From Blattamonas nauphoetae (Eukaryota; Preaxostyla; Oxymonadida), in the NCBI GenBank assembly GCA_033064195.1, contig JARBJD010000122.1, positions 1 to 64,000 of the forward strand: 64,000 nucleotides of DNA, in the 5' to 3' direction. A program made the position numbers and the translations under genes. Below, piece by piece: positions 1 to 11,656 of the stretch. The notes beneath the pieces were generated by a model that ran no database searches, had not been told where the DNA came from, and worked only from the letters and a program-made list of their open reading frames with translations. The first letter of the stretch is position 1, and the number at the start of each line of letters is the position of its first letter.

Positions 1-129
1 AATCATATCTGCCAAAACAATGGGATTCAGAACCTCACATCTACTCAATCCAAGAAGTGCATCCAACAAATCCTCCAATGCCATGCAGAATTGAGATGAG
101 ATTGAAGTCCCACTGTGCTATGACGGACA

Positions 130-2012
130 TGATGTGACTGAGTTTTCGAAGAGTCATTTGCGAATTGATCTAACGATTCCTGTTCCATATACATATCCAT
201 CAGATGCAGATGCTTCAGAGTCAGCTGGATTGTACGGAATGTTCTACGGATATAAGTCATCATCAGATGCAATTCGAGACATGAGACTGGTTGACAGTAA
301 AGGAAACATTATTGACAATACACTCCAGAATAATCATGTTCACGAATCATTTCTGTATCACACTTTCAAGTCGTATGAAGAGAAAACAATATGAAGCATT
401 GCTATAGTCTTTTGAAAATGTTCAGAGAATGGATCCAAGTGTGTGTGGATTCTACTATGTTCCAACACTCAATGGGCAGAAAACCATACACTGCAACGAT
501 TCCACTGGTTATTCCGTTTGTGAATCTCCTTCCACTGAGTACGTTTGATCAGTATCCAAATTCGATCTTCGGAAATTTACGTTTGAGATTTCATTTGACC
601 ACTGATTCACTAGTGTATTGTCCATTCGAACTTCAACTGTTGTAAGAAAACACTTGAGATGATGAAAGATCGATATCCAGATAAAGACGAGCCTCGTCTC
701 GCACCAGAAGGGCAAATGAGTCTCATGTTCGATGGAGAATACTCTAATTTGACACAGGAATTTACACAAATTGGTAATCCAATACTTCAATTCGATGACA
801 ATATAATGCCTTCTGTGAATTCATTTTACATTTCATATATCAAAACCAAATCCTTCACAGCCACTGTTCTTTCATCTTCGATAGATACAGTGTCTTCGAT
901 TTGTTACGGATATCAAATCACTGATGCAACGAAGCAGTCACTCTTCAACACATATTCAAAGACTCTGTATGTCCTGAAAGCTGAAAGAATTGACACTCAA
1001 TCATTTCAATCACAAGCAACAGCAATGGGAGTGAGATCAAACATCAGTATCAAGCTCAACAATCTCATGAATCTTATGTGCTTATTCCCTGAAAGACCAA
1101 AATGAATGTACAGTCTTCAGAAATCCTCATTATGTTGGCTTATTCGAAATGCTTGATCCAACTTCCCAATTTCCTGATGTCAACACTCTCCAGAGTTCTA
1201 TCAAATGATGATGGTGAATGGTGATTTTCTCGGTTGTTCCGCGACGGAAGAGTTTGAGAATTCAATCTGTATGTCACGCAATTCTACCTGTTTTGGAAAG
1301 GAGTTCAAGAGAACCAGAGCAGTTACGGATGCTACTTCATTCACATTCATGGTTCCAACAGATCGAAGTGAAATCGCTGGTGGAGAAGAAGGTATTTCAA
1401 CAGCAGAATCAGTGAATATCGTCTACAGAGGATCACCAATCAATCAGGAGAACTCGATCCATATTTCACCTCAACTCCAGAAGGTCCTCCTCCTCCAATT
1501 CTAGCACTACATCAAGCAACATACTGGTTATTCTGGATTGAAATGGACAACCACGAGTGCGATATGTCATTGATCGTCGACTCCAAGAAGCCTATGAAGA
1601 AGTGAAGAGAGGATATTAAATTGAATATTTTATTTTGTAGAAATCACAAATGGTCAAACGTTATTTCTCAATTCAGAATTCTCACACTGCTCAACTCCCT
1701 CCTGATTTTACCAATTCTAGAAAACAAAATACATCTACTTTCTTGACTGCAAACTCATCCATGTGAAAGAAGAGACAAGTGATGCATCGACAGTCGTTTC
1801 AAAGGATATTCTCAGCACATCACAATTCATGGTGATTGATCCAGACTGACGCATTCAATGACTCGTTTGTTGCTTTCTGTAACGAACAGATTGCGAAGAA
1901 AGAAGTGGGAATTAACTACTCGACAATCAATTGTGAAGATCTGGTTCAAAGACAGTTCTGGTGAACCAATCGAGATGAAAACTAAAGAGTTAATCAATGG
2001 AAAAATAATCAA
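130..2012 (+). mobile_element. Decayed capsid-like region of a DNA-virus-like element (Polinton/PLV-like fossil)
   Basis: A run of plus-strand open segments in several frames reads like one old structural gene region. Conserved-looking stretches include YGYKSSSDAI near 240-280 and FGNLRLRFHLTTDS near 570-610, which resemble the major capsid region of Polinton/virophage-type elements. A fibre-type gene and a small accessory gene lie just downstream on the other strand (2277-3080). The region is broken, with roughly half a dozen or more breaks, so it is a fossil. The left end lies outside or at the window edge and no terminal repeat was found. The capsid assignment is a resemblance by eye and the family is uncertain. 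Confidence 0.45.
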
Positions 2013-2276
2013 GGAGTATTATGAATTTCTGGTTGAGCCTCATGTTGGAATATTAGTCATTGTTTCGATCAGGGAATTTTATTTTGTATGAGTTCATTGA
2101 TGAGTGTCTGTTGTTGCCCGACAATGCTTCTCAGTTCCTGAATGGCTTTGAGACAGAAGCAAGAGAGTTCTGCTTAATCAACTTGAAGACAATCTGGATT
2201 AGAATCATTCACAACCTCTGTGAATATCTCTTGGATCTGTTGTGCAAATCCAATGTGCTTCTTCTCTCTTCCTTCT

Positions 2277-2759
2277 TCAAGCATCACATTTCTCTTTGCA
2301 GTTCTTCAAGTGTTCTTCATCAGTCTCATTTTCAAGTTGTTTTGTCACTTTGTTGATCTTCGAGTCGAATGTGTTGAATTGATACTGCACAATTTCAACT
2401 TTATTCAGTTGCTCGAGAACATCAGGGTATGGTTCAATATTTCTTTTCACTCTTCTGTCTGACAGTTGAGAAAAACTTCCTGTTGTGGATATTGAAAAAA
2501 CACCTGAACCAGTATCCTCATCGTAGTAATACAAAGCTGGTGAGTCACATGGTGACCACATAATGATACCATCACCATTGAACTGAATTCCTGAAGTTTC
2601 TGAAATTGATTGTGAGATTGAAATGCCAGACTTAAATGTTGATGATGGATAAGTGCCAGGATACTTCGGAAGTGATCCCTCTGAGATAGTCCACTTCGCT
2701 CCATTCACATTGATCAATCCTCCAATTGTTGGTGTCGTGATCGATCCATTTGTGCTCAC
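2277..2759 (-). mobile_element. Fibre/spike-like gene with intramolecular chaperone (peptidase S74) domain, part of virus-like fossil
   Basis: The open frame (about 160 residues) ends in an S74 (chaperone of endosialidase) type segment. The signature LSDRRVKRNIEPYPDVLEQL is followed by VEIVQYQFN, then a Glu/Lys-rich tail. S74 domains trimerise and self-cleave from phage and viral tail-spike or fibre proteins. They are not expected in a housekeeping protist gene, so this supports a virus-like origin for the neighbourhood. The N-terminal half is Gly/Ser/Thr-rich, as in fibre shafts. It lies opposite in strand to the capsid-like region and next to the small gene at 2874-3080. It is treated as part of the same fossil; whether the gene is complete cannot be judged here. 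Confidence 0.7.
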
Positions 2760-2873
2760 AACTTTTGGATTGAAGATATCGCTGTCTTATGTCCTTCTGT
2801 TGTCTTCAGTAGTGTGTCTATCACTGCTGCATTCTCGCTGGTCGTCGAGAGATTATGATCAATCATTTCTCTA

Positions 2874-3080
2874 TCATTTGTGAATTGTATTTTGTCGATT
2901 CATTTTTGGTTGCTCTTTCATTGAAATTAAAATTTTGATCCCCTCATGAACATACGTCACAGGCACATTATTTCTGACATACTCAGAGACTAGCGAACAG
3001 TTCTCTTCTCTCATTGATTCAATTAATGCTTGTTCTGAACATACTCGACGTCTTTCGTTGTACATCTCAGTTGGATTCAT
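2874..3080 (-). mobile_element. Small gene of the virus-like fossil, paralogous to the gene in the 0.78 kb duplicated piece
   Basis: A short frame of 68 residues contains ALIESMREENCSLVSEY and then PVTYVHEGI. The same motif order is found in the gene of the duplicated piece at 16,199-16,692 (LIESMKNENCELISEY, PVTYRHEGIEW). This relationship ties the two duplicated pieces to the virus-like element here. No function is recognised. An AT-rich motif directly upstream of the start is shared with the other copies (see 3084-3099). Confidence 0.5.
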
Positions 3081-3083
3081 TTA

Positions 3084-3099
3084 ATACAAATTAAAAATT
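3084..3099 (-). promoter_or_regulatory. AT-rich start-proximal motif shared by the virus-like genes
   Basis: On the minus strand AATTTTTAATTTGTAT lies a few bases before the ATG of the gene ending at 3080. The same string precedes the related start at 5341-5356, and a near copy is at 16,687-16,703. Since the flanking coding sequence of the first gene is only distantly similar, the conservation suggests a promoter or initiator element of the virus-like family. This is inference from the sequence match only. Confidence 0.4.
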
Positions 3100-3110
3100 C
3101 AAAATAAATT

Positions 3111-4855
3111 TTCAATCGTTGTTTTCTCAGTTTTGGATTTTTCACTCAGATCGAGGATCAATGGGTTCGATCACTGATTTCTCAACAATATGTATTCCGT
3201 TCCAATTCGTCGCGTTTTGATTCTCCGGAACTGTAGGATCATAGTGGTATGCTCCGTTTTTCGTTTTTCCGAACTTTTGCAGAGTAGTGCGGACTTTCAG
3301 GATCGGTCGATCTCGGTACTTTTATGTAAAACGGGTATACCTCATTTCTCTTTTTCACCTCTTGTTTTAGAAGTTTTGATGGAATTGTCACCATTTTCAC
3401 TAGTTATGTTTTCATTTTCACCTCACTTCCGTCTTCGTTTTCTCATTGATTCTCCTTTTAACCACTTCATTCATGTTTCTTTCGACTAAACTTTTCTCTA
3501 ATACAACACACTAATTTCCGTTAAGTGAAGATTCCGGACTTTTACCGAGATCTCACTTTCAACGGCTCACTTCATATCTCGGAATTTTTCCGTAATCTTC
3601 ATCATATCACGTACATTTTGAATCATTTTGTTGTTTTAAGAGAGAAAACCGGAACACAGACCTAATTTTCACTATTGACGCCACATTTCACACAGTTTTC
3701 ACGATCGTCAATTTCCCTCTCAGTTTCATACTTGCCCGTTTCTGTTCATGCTTGTTTCTGGCTTCATTTACTCTGTTTTTGTGAAAAAGTTGATGAAAAT
3801 TTGACTAAAATGATGTGCTAGTGAAGTGAGAACGGCACACAAAATGGAAGTGAATTGAGCAAAATGAAGAGGAGTGATGAAGAGATCAAATGTGAAATGG
3901 GGAGAGAAAGTGATGAAATGAAAGTGACTACAGTCGGTTTTGAAGTGACAAAAACGGTCAAAAGTTGAGAAGTGAAAACATGAAAAGTGACTTTATGAGA
4001 GAACTATCCGACAAAATCTCCTCAAAATCCGAGCACACCTTACTCATACCGTGAGAAAGAAGGATTTGTAACGAAATTCAGATCAAAACCCATAGTGTCA
4101 AAATGTTGGTGCAAATGTGTCGTCACAAGTGTGATCGAAAACCGACCTCCAGAGCGAACTATAGGTGATGTACAACCAGAATTCTCAAAAAGCGTCGCTT
4201 GAGTGCGATTGTGAAGTGGTTGACGTGAAATCAATGAGAAATGAAAATTGACAAAAATTGTGAAAACGATCGCATGTCGAGGATCGTCAGAACCGAATGA
4301 CGCGAATACCTGTCCACTACCGATTTGACACGTTTTGAGACCATCAGAGGGCGAAAAGTGATGTTGGAGAAGAGCGAGACGTCACTTTCTCCTCCTTAAA
4401 AATTTTGTCATTTTAAAAAATGTTGTGGGGTCGGATCAAACTTTTTTTCAAAAGTGCTTTTTCCTAAAATTTCACCTATCAACATCAATTTCGTAATTTT
4501 AGAACGTGTTTGAACACAATTTGAGACATAATTCGGTTCATAGTGGCGAAATCTGAACATCGACTTTTCGTCACTTTTCGACCTAAGTTCGGCACACAGC
4601 TCGACGAATTCCCAACCGATTTTCATCGGGATTGTCTTGGTCGATGACCGACAGTGTCCCCGAGATTTTAGAATTTTTCAGAATTTTCGAAATGGTTATC
4701 ATGTTGGATTTCAGTGATTTGTGGTCAAAATAGATTTTCAGTATTTTCATGACCTTTCGTGGTACTTTCTCAAGTGAGGACGGTCTCCAAAATACAACCA
4801 ATTGTCCAAGCGAACGTAATACTCATTCTTTGTTCGTAAATCGCGATATTTGAAT
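3111..4855. other. No gene recognised
   Basis: AT-rich sequence with only short open frames. A minus-strand frame at 4040-4234 looks faintly coding but matches nothing I recognise, and part of 4408-4800 may be remnant sequence of the neighbouring virus-like fossil. No terminal repeats, tRNA or convincing exon was seen. Confidence 0.5.
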
Positions 4856-5629
4856 GGCTCAAGTACCTTTGTGTATGTTCCAATGGGTTCACAATTCTCT
4901 TTTTCAATTCATTTTCAACAAACGATTGTGTGTATCGTTTTCGTTTGTTCTGATGAGTTCTGAATCCTTTCATCCATTTTGATGGGATTACTATCCATTC
5001 AATTCCTTCATGTCGATATGTTACTGGAGTACTTGAATGAGTGTATTCAGAAATGAGTTCACAATTCTCATTTTCATTGATTCAATAAGCTTCTCTTTGT
5101 ACAACGATTTGCTGGTCGAAGATATTTCTGGCGATTCAGATGTGGTCTGTATCCTTTGACGAAACTATTGACGTACACTTGATAAGTTTCATCTGGTTTC
5201 TCTTCGAGATAGTATTCGAAAGTGCTTCCTGTGAGATATGTTGTTCCTTGTCGATTGAGAGTTGGAGGTGATTTCATTTTCAAATCTTCTTTGTCCAAAA
5301 TTTCCAGTAGTTGTGTTGGTGTCAAGACGCTGCTCATTTTATACAAATTAAAAATTGAAAAAGAAATCGACGTTGTTTTCTAAAAGTACTCAAAATTTGC
5401 TTCAAAAGACACTTTTCAAGAGGTCCGTTTTTCGCCTTTATTTTGAATTTACGGCCAAATATTGACTACTCTGAAATGTCAATATTTTCAGTAGTAAGTG
5501 AGATGGAAATTAGAATGAGTCATATTAAAAAATCAATTGGCTCTGAGATTCAAAATGATTTCTCGTTCCAATTCTCCTAGGAGTATCACCTATGCCAGTT
5601 TGGTTCCCATTTCGCTTATACCACTACTC
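4856..5629 (-). mobile_element. Virus-like fossil piece, copy 1 of a 0.78 kb duplication
   Basis: This 774 bp piece is almost identical to 16,199-16,986. It holds a minus-strand gene starting at 5346 (MYKMSSVLTPTQLLEILDKE) with repeats of a motif containing ENCEL/ENCEP and HEGIEW, related to the small gene at 2874-3080. It is broken (about two or three breaks); the other copy is open over most of the gene. High similarity between copies points to a recent duplication or recent insertion of the same element. A 'cgatgttgaa' tandem repeat follows downstream, as it does after copy 2. Confidence 0.6.
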
Positions 5630-5884
5630 AGAGGGGTGAAAATCAGAGTCAAACTGACTGTTTAGGTCTGAATACCTAGAAAGGGAAAACAAAAAATGTG
5701 AAAACAATTGTTCCCGACAATGATGAATGGAAAAGGTTGAAAAGTTCATTCTTTTTCCGACAGAATCTCAAAATATTGATAAAAACGTTAGATCCAATAC
5801 TTCTGTCCACAATACACCTATATTTTGTATGTATGCCCGTTATTTTGAGTGTAGTGCTGCTGTTTCACGTCATTCAATTTTCTT

Positions 5885-6312
5885 ATTCGATGTTGAATTA
5901 TTCGATTTCGATGTTGAATTATTATGTTCGATGTTGAACTATTCCGTTGCGATGTTGAACTATTTTGTTCGATGTTGAACAATTCGGTTTCGATGTTGAA
6001 TTATTTTGTTCGATGTTGAATTATTATGTTCGATGTTGAACTATTCCGTTGCGATGTTGAACTATTTTGTTCGATGTTGAACAATTCGGTTTCGATGTTG
6101 AATTATTTTGTTCGATGTTGAACTATTTAGTTCGATGTTGAATTATTATGTTCGATGTTGAACTATTCCGTTGCGATGTTGAACTATTTTGTTCGATGTT
6201 GAACAATTCGGTTTCGATGTTGAATTATTTTGTTCGATGTTGAACTATTTAGTTCGATGTTGAATTATTATGTTCGATGTCGAATTATTTTCCTGCGATG
6301 TTGAACTATTCA
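5885..6312. repeat. Tandem repeat with core 'cgatgttgaa(c/t)tatt'
   Basis: About 20 copies of a 19-21 bp unit built around cgatgttgaactatt, with alternating spacers (ttccgttg, ttttgtt, attatgtt, attcggttt) that form a higher-order unit of about 100-120 bp. The same core recurs at 17,385-17,548. Both arrays lie downstream of a copy of the 0.78 kb virus-like piece, so the array probably belongs to or travels with that element. It is not a CRISPR: spacers are short, recurring variants of the same sequence. Confidence 0.9.
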
Positions 6313-7663
6313 GACTGTAGGTGAGATAATATGGCACAACATGTCTAGGACGAGAAAAGATAAAAATTCCTTCGGAAAGAGAAAATCGAGTTTCTTGTAG
6401 AGTGGTCAAAGAATTGTGTCCCCATCTAATAGATTTCTGCTGTTTTCGAGCTGTCCAGAATAGAGGACACCTAAGATCGCTTTTCGGCAGAATCTGACCC
6501 CGTGCCCTCCCATATTTTTACAGGAGCTTTGTTTTATTTGACACAGATGGATCAATATTTCTAAAATACAGGGAAATGAGATTGATAGAGTTTAGGTTGG
6601 AGCGGCAACGCCCTCATTGTGGATTCGGTAGAGTTTCTCGATGAAAACAGCTTTTCGCGGAACCAATTTCGTCGGACGAATAGTCTGGTTCACGATTTAT
6701 CGACCAATACTCATTTGTCATCTACAGTCACGGACAAAAGTTTTCATCATTGCCATTTGATTTGGATCAGAACGAGAGAACTTCCCGGTTTCGAGTCTCG
6801 AAACAAACTAATCAGGGTCCATCTCATCATCGCTAAAGGGGAGAGACAGAAATTTGTTCGCTATTGTTTTGTCTCTCAATTTTCACATCAGTCATTCTTT
6901 GATTTTTTCACTTCAACAGACTCTATTACGTTTCTTTTCAGAAAATGCAAAGTAAGAGTGGACTGAAGGAGAAAGGAGGAAGATGGTGGAAGAAAGAGCG
7001 AAGAAGGTGGGAGTGGAAGGGTCAAGACATAGATATAAATGGACAGCTCATAGGATCGGGTGAAAGAGGGTTGTCAACAAGAGTTAAGGTATGGCTTGAG
7101 TAGATGGTATAGATGAGAAGTAATCAATATAAATCGAAGAGAAAACCTGGGATCATATTAGTGCGCCGAACTTGACCAGATTGCTGGCTCACATTTGTCG
7201 ATTTTGGGTATGAAGGTACCTGAAAGTTGACACTTCTTAAGAAAGCCTGATCAGGAAGGGCTAAACCTTAAGGTTCTCCTCGACGTGAAACTCCGCAGTT
7301 CAGGGTTAGAAGCCCATCTTGTTTGGGACGTAGGAATAACATGTCTAGGTGCGGGGTTTGAAGCTCAAGGTGGCCATTCACTCCGATTTACACCGAGGAT
7401 GACATCGTTTCCGCCAAGCCGCCAATCATTTCCTGGACCAACGATGTCTTATTGGTAGGAACCTTCTGGTTTACCATTTCTAAATAGTCTTGTTTAGCAA
7501 AGCATATTTGTGAGTAAATGGATAGTGATATGGTTGTAATTCTTTTCTTCCTTCTTTTGTACTTGTTCGAGCTGATTTTGGCTCAAAATTTTGTCCCTGT
7601 ATCTTTAGAATCTTTCTTCTTCTCTTCATGATTCATCTTCTCTTTCTTCATTCTTTCCTTCCT
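6313..7663. other. No gene recognised
   Basis: Sequence between the tandem repeat and the MULE remnant. A plus-strand frame at 6619-6966 (115 residues) shows no recognisable motif and no clear coding character. A phrase around 6415-6430 (aaagaattgtgtccccatct) recurs at 17,617-17,640, after the second tandem array, which again links the two repeat-bearing regions. Confidence 0.45.
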
Positions 7664-8510
7664 TTACTCTCTTTTGTCTGAACTTGAGCGATCTTTGCTA
7701 GATTCTGTTCTTTTCTTCTTCTCAATTGGCTTTTCCCATTCTTCTTGGCTTAGGATTCGATGTTTTGTGTTTGTTCGTATTGGAGTTTCGGTGGTTGAAG
7801 AGAACCAGTCTCGAATTGTTGGATATTGAGGCAGACAGCCACTGGATTGGCTGCAGCAATGTTCTTCAGAGATTTCGTCCGGAGAAGGAGTGGATAGTTC
7901 AGAGTTGAATTGAGACCAAATTTCATCCAAACTGCCAGAGTATGTTGACATGGGAGGGTTCTTGATTTGAACCAATCACATTCGCAGTTGAGTACGCCTT
8001 GTTTCAGCTTCACCGGCATCCCTTCATTCTTATCCAAAGAACAGACTTGATATTCACCTCCATCCACATGAACCGCATTTAACGAGGTTGCTTTTGTTGT
8101 TGGGAGTGAATAAGCGATGTGGATGTCACGGGAATGTCAGTGGTCAGACCAGCAATCTCATCCCAGAACTTGAGGTGAGTTTCGTGAAATTGAATGTAAC
8201 AATGTGTGAAAAAGGAAGACAGAAGGAGATCTCGAAATAGAAGGAGTCGAGCGTTCTAGATCTCAACAGTTTGACTGGTTATTCTCCCAAAACATGGGAG
8301 ACGAAATTGTGATACCGCTCTTGAGGCCAAAAAGAGAGACGAGACTGCATCTTCTATTGTTATTTTGTCTTGACCATCTAGGTGATGCTTGAGATTTGTC
8401 GAGAGATGATACACGCAATAGTAATGATCATGGTTCAGGAACGAGGTCCCAAAGCTGGAACAAGAGCTGATCCTCGATCACTGAAAATCGTGATAGGATT
8501 TTTCACTGAG
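7664..8510 (-). pseudogene. Decayed Mutator-like (MULE) transposase with SWIM zinc finger
   Basis: Minus-strand pieces read as a MULE transposase. Around 8,300-8,490 the pieces ITIFSDRG and NHDHYYCVYHLSTNLKHHL fit the MULE core (the D-x-G segment and the C-x2-H helix). Around 7,960-8,010 a SWIM finger CECDWFKSRTLPCQH (C-x-C-x8-C-x-H) follows, the usual C-terminal domain. The frames are offset between 'SDRGSALVPALGPRS' and 'NHDHYYC' and again near the 3' end, so at least two frameshifts are present. The lysine-rich tail continues to 7664. Terminal repeats were not found. This could be the relic of an autonomous partner for the MULE-type elements at 60-63 kb, but no end match was seen. Confidence 0.75.
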
Positions 8511-9265
8511 TTTTCACATCATTCTTGACAAGTCGAGCACTTCCCAGTGATGCGGATATTCCGGACTGAGTTTTCACAATTTCTTGTGTTGCACGACAAG
8601 AACATAAAGCAGAACTGGGGGCGTTGTCAGCAATTGTTTTCGAGAGGATAGTCGTTGGAATTTTGCCGGCATTCCACAGGAGAATTCTTATGTTCTTCGT
8701 GTAGTGAACGAAGGATCCACTTTTGTCTGATCCTCTTGAATCCATGCAGTGAAAACGTTGTGTCGACGCATGTAATTCATAGTCGAAGTGAAATAATTCA
8801 AAGTCGAATAACCAACTTTTTGACCAATTTGTTCTTTGTGAACCTCACAAACCACTATTTCATGATCATAAAAACGAATCAATGATCGGGGTGATGACTA
8901 GTCAAGTATCATCCGACACCATTCAACACTCTCGGCTCTAGTTCACATTTTTAGAGCTCATTTCACACCGAAGACTCCTTCATGCCTCTCAAACGTCAGT
9001 TCAATCCTTCGGCAATTTGCATGTCACAGGCTTTTTTCAAATCAATGAAGTGACCTTTTCATCTAAAAGCTCAAAATCACTTTCGAAAGCATGAATGCAT
9101 GGTTTTCAATCCTGAAAAAGTGTTCACCCGATCACGCACATGGGTACAAAAAGTTCACAGTAGAAATGGAGGGTATTGTGGGCTGATTTCGGAAGCTAAA
9201 GGAAAAAGCTTCTTTCAACTTTGGAATTATTTCCACTTCGACTTTGCATTGTTTTCTTGGCAAAA

Positions 9266-9924
9266 GTACCTTTATCGGACCACTTTTAGACATTTTTATG
9301 ATTCTTCCTAGATTTTTCTCAACTGAAGAAGTCATTTCTCAGATTATTTCTTTCGGGTGACGATTTTGACAGACAATTTATCGAGTATATTCGGCTTTTC
9401 CTATCGGAAAACGACACATTTACATGGATTCAAGAATCAATATTGTGCGAAACAGAACATAAATGTACGAAAGAAGTCTTTTCAAGAATACGAGCCTCAC
9501 AAAATTACACATTCCTTTAAATCAATCGATGATGATTTGTCTGTTGATTTGGCATGACTTTGAAACATCCAAGATCCAACTTTTACTGGTGTTTCGACGA
9601 ACGTCATTGGATTTTGGCGGTCCAGGCAAGATTGTAGAAATTGATGAAGCCATCGTTAGGAAGCGAAAATATCATCGTGGACGTTCAAAAGAACAGATCT
9701 GGGTCTTCGGAGCTGTTCATACTTTCTATAGGAACGATAATGAGCATTTCTGTCTTGAATACAACTCAACATTCCAAAATGAAGGATGATCATGTTTTCA
9801 GTCATTCTCCAACAATCACCCTTCATTCGAGTTTTCCAGACAATGATTGAATCTACTCACAGAAAAAGTGATCATAGGACAGAAAAAAGATACAGTCACT
9901 GCAACAGTGGTCCGATAAAGGTAC
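9266..9924 (+). mobile_element. Short Merlin/IS1595-like element with transposase core fragment
   Basis: Perfect inverted repeats of 19 bp, GTACCTTTATCGGACCACT, lie at 9266-9284 and, reversed, at 9906-9924. Similarity continues weakly outward around a GGCAA motif. Inside, on the plus strand at about 9,610-9,745, is GGPGKIVEIDEAIVRKRKYH followed by RGRSKEQIWVFGAVH. This is the ISXO2/IS1595-type DDE segment typical of Merlin elements; the Asp of VEIDE is the first catalytic residue. The rest of the catalytic domain is not readable, so the element is internally deleted or decayed. No convincing target duplication was identified, and the true outer ends may lie a few bases further out. Confidence 0.6.
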
Positions 9925-10129
9925 ATGTTGCCATTTTCTTCGACTATGGAATCTGTGGCGATACATTTCACTGAGATGTGTCGGTTCCGTCGGATAGCAT
10001 AGGAACAGTTCACAAATCTAAATATCCCTCATATCCTCACGAACGAGGACAAACAAACTCGGGTTAGACTCACAAATCAGATCGTTCGAGGATTTGGAAA
10101 ACAATCACCACCGAGAGTGGAGCAACATC

Positions 10130-10475
10130 TTTACAGGCGATGAATCACAATGATCATTCGCCTACAAGCATTGGAAAGTTTGGTCCCTCCCTCCGAATCC
10201 ACATCTCACTCGGTAGGGGCCTTATCATTGGTGGAGGAAAGTGATGGACACTCTCTTCTTCTGAATATATTTTGTTCCGGTTCTTGAACCACACCCTCAA
10301 CATACACGAATGACGGCTCGTTTATTTTGTCGATAATATCCTCACTTCTCTCCACAGTTTCTGTTCACATCGTCCCCAGACGAAAAAAATCATCCTTCAC
10401 GATGATCAGACAGGCCCAACTTGTCCCCTTGTGACTTTGTCATTTTCAGTCGGTGAAAACACTCCTAAAAAAGGG
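10130..10475 (+). pseudogene. Mariner-family transposase remnant
   Basis: Frames on the plus strand contain the mariner landmarks in order. FTGDES at about 10,132-10,150 matches the first Asp (consensus TGDET/S). HDDQTGP at about 10,397-10,417 matches the second Asp region (HHDNARPH). LSPCDFVIF at about 10,424-10,450 matches the third Asp (LAPCDFFLF). The second and third Asp are only about 11 codons apart instead of the usual 34, so about 70 bp was lost, and stops interrupt the frame. The surrounding segments 10,010-10,130 and 10,450-10,700 may be its flanks. Terminal repeats were not found. Confidence 0.65.
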
Positions 10476-10700
10476 GATTAAACAACACTCAACAATTTGC
10501 ATGAGACATTTTTACCCAAATGAAGAGAATGACAAGATATATGCGCATTCGAATATTTTTTTGAAAAGGGTTTGCAATTTTCTCTGGAAACATTCTTTTT
10601 CTGAGATAGAACTGGAGAGGAGATATCAACGTGAAAAAAGGATCGAAAATGAAAGGGTGAGACACTTGGACCATGGCTGATTCTCTCTTGTCATTTCCAC

Positions 10701-11654
10701 CCTCCCGACTCCTCAGACACACTATGTTTTCTCAGTTACTAATATTTGATGGTTGTTTTATGGAAAAAGTGAAGTGGAGGAGATTAGAACATACATCGCG
10801 ATTCACACGGCATGGTACCTCTGGGACTTGCTGATAACCCGAAAGAAAACTCGTTTCGTCAATATCTCAACAACCAGAGCATCGATTTAGATGTAATTGT
10901 TCTAAGAAACATTTTTTAGTGAAACAAACCTTTTGAAAAAAGAATGGAGAAAAAATACTGTGCAAAAAAATCGTAGGAAATAGTTTTGTTCCACTCTAAT
11001 TTTGTCCAGCATCAACCACGATTGAGAAGATATCACGAACCAGAATATTCAGATGATGATTTCCTGTGATACTTGCATCGAGTGGTTCAATAGGAGTTCG
11101 ATAGTGATTCGAAAAAGAAAGATAAAGCGATGAAATGACCAACCCAGTACAAACAACTCCAGTCTCGTAGGGCTTCTGATCAGATTGAACGTTATCTTCA
11201 AGATCGTTTGTGGTTTGACGCTGATCTTCCCAGTGATCGACTATTCTGTCTCAGGTGGATAGGCTTGTCTGACCGGCACTGACCGGTCAGTTTTCACCGA
11301 AAAGTACTGACGGTCACTGACCGGAGTAATTTCGGAACCCATAATCAGGAGTTTCAATTACTCCGAAGTGGATTCTAAAAAACCTGAAATTTGAATAAAG
11401 AATGTGAAAATCCGAGCATTTTCTTCGGAAATGCATCAAATGAAGAATTATCACTTCAATCAAGCTATCTCGTTCTTATTGTCAGACGTTTTGACAAACT
11501 AGATCATAAAAAACAGTTCTGGGCGCTTAATCGAACTCATTAGACCCAACCTGAGATTATGGACTTATCCTGAGATTAAACTAGGCATGGGCAGTGGTCG
11601 GTCTGAAAAGATCGAGTCCAGTCCCTAAAAATAAAAGAGTCGGCGACTTTTGAA
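10701..11654. other. No gene recognised
   Basis: Intergenic sequence with no convincing frame. It has a small cluster of 'tgaccgg' words at about 11,268-11,325. A string at 11,580-11,606 (CTAGGCATGGGCAGTGGTCGG) resembles the reversed string at 16,176-16,199 and the TAGGGATGGGCA-type ends of hAT elements. Confidence 0.4.
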
Positions 11655-11656
11655 TA

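Noticed and set aside
5885-6312. CRISPR-like alternation of repeat and spacer
   Set aside because: Spacers are 4-9 bp recurring variants, repeats are short and AT-rich, no cas genes are present, and the genome is eukaryotic.
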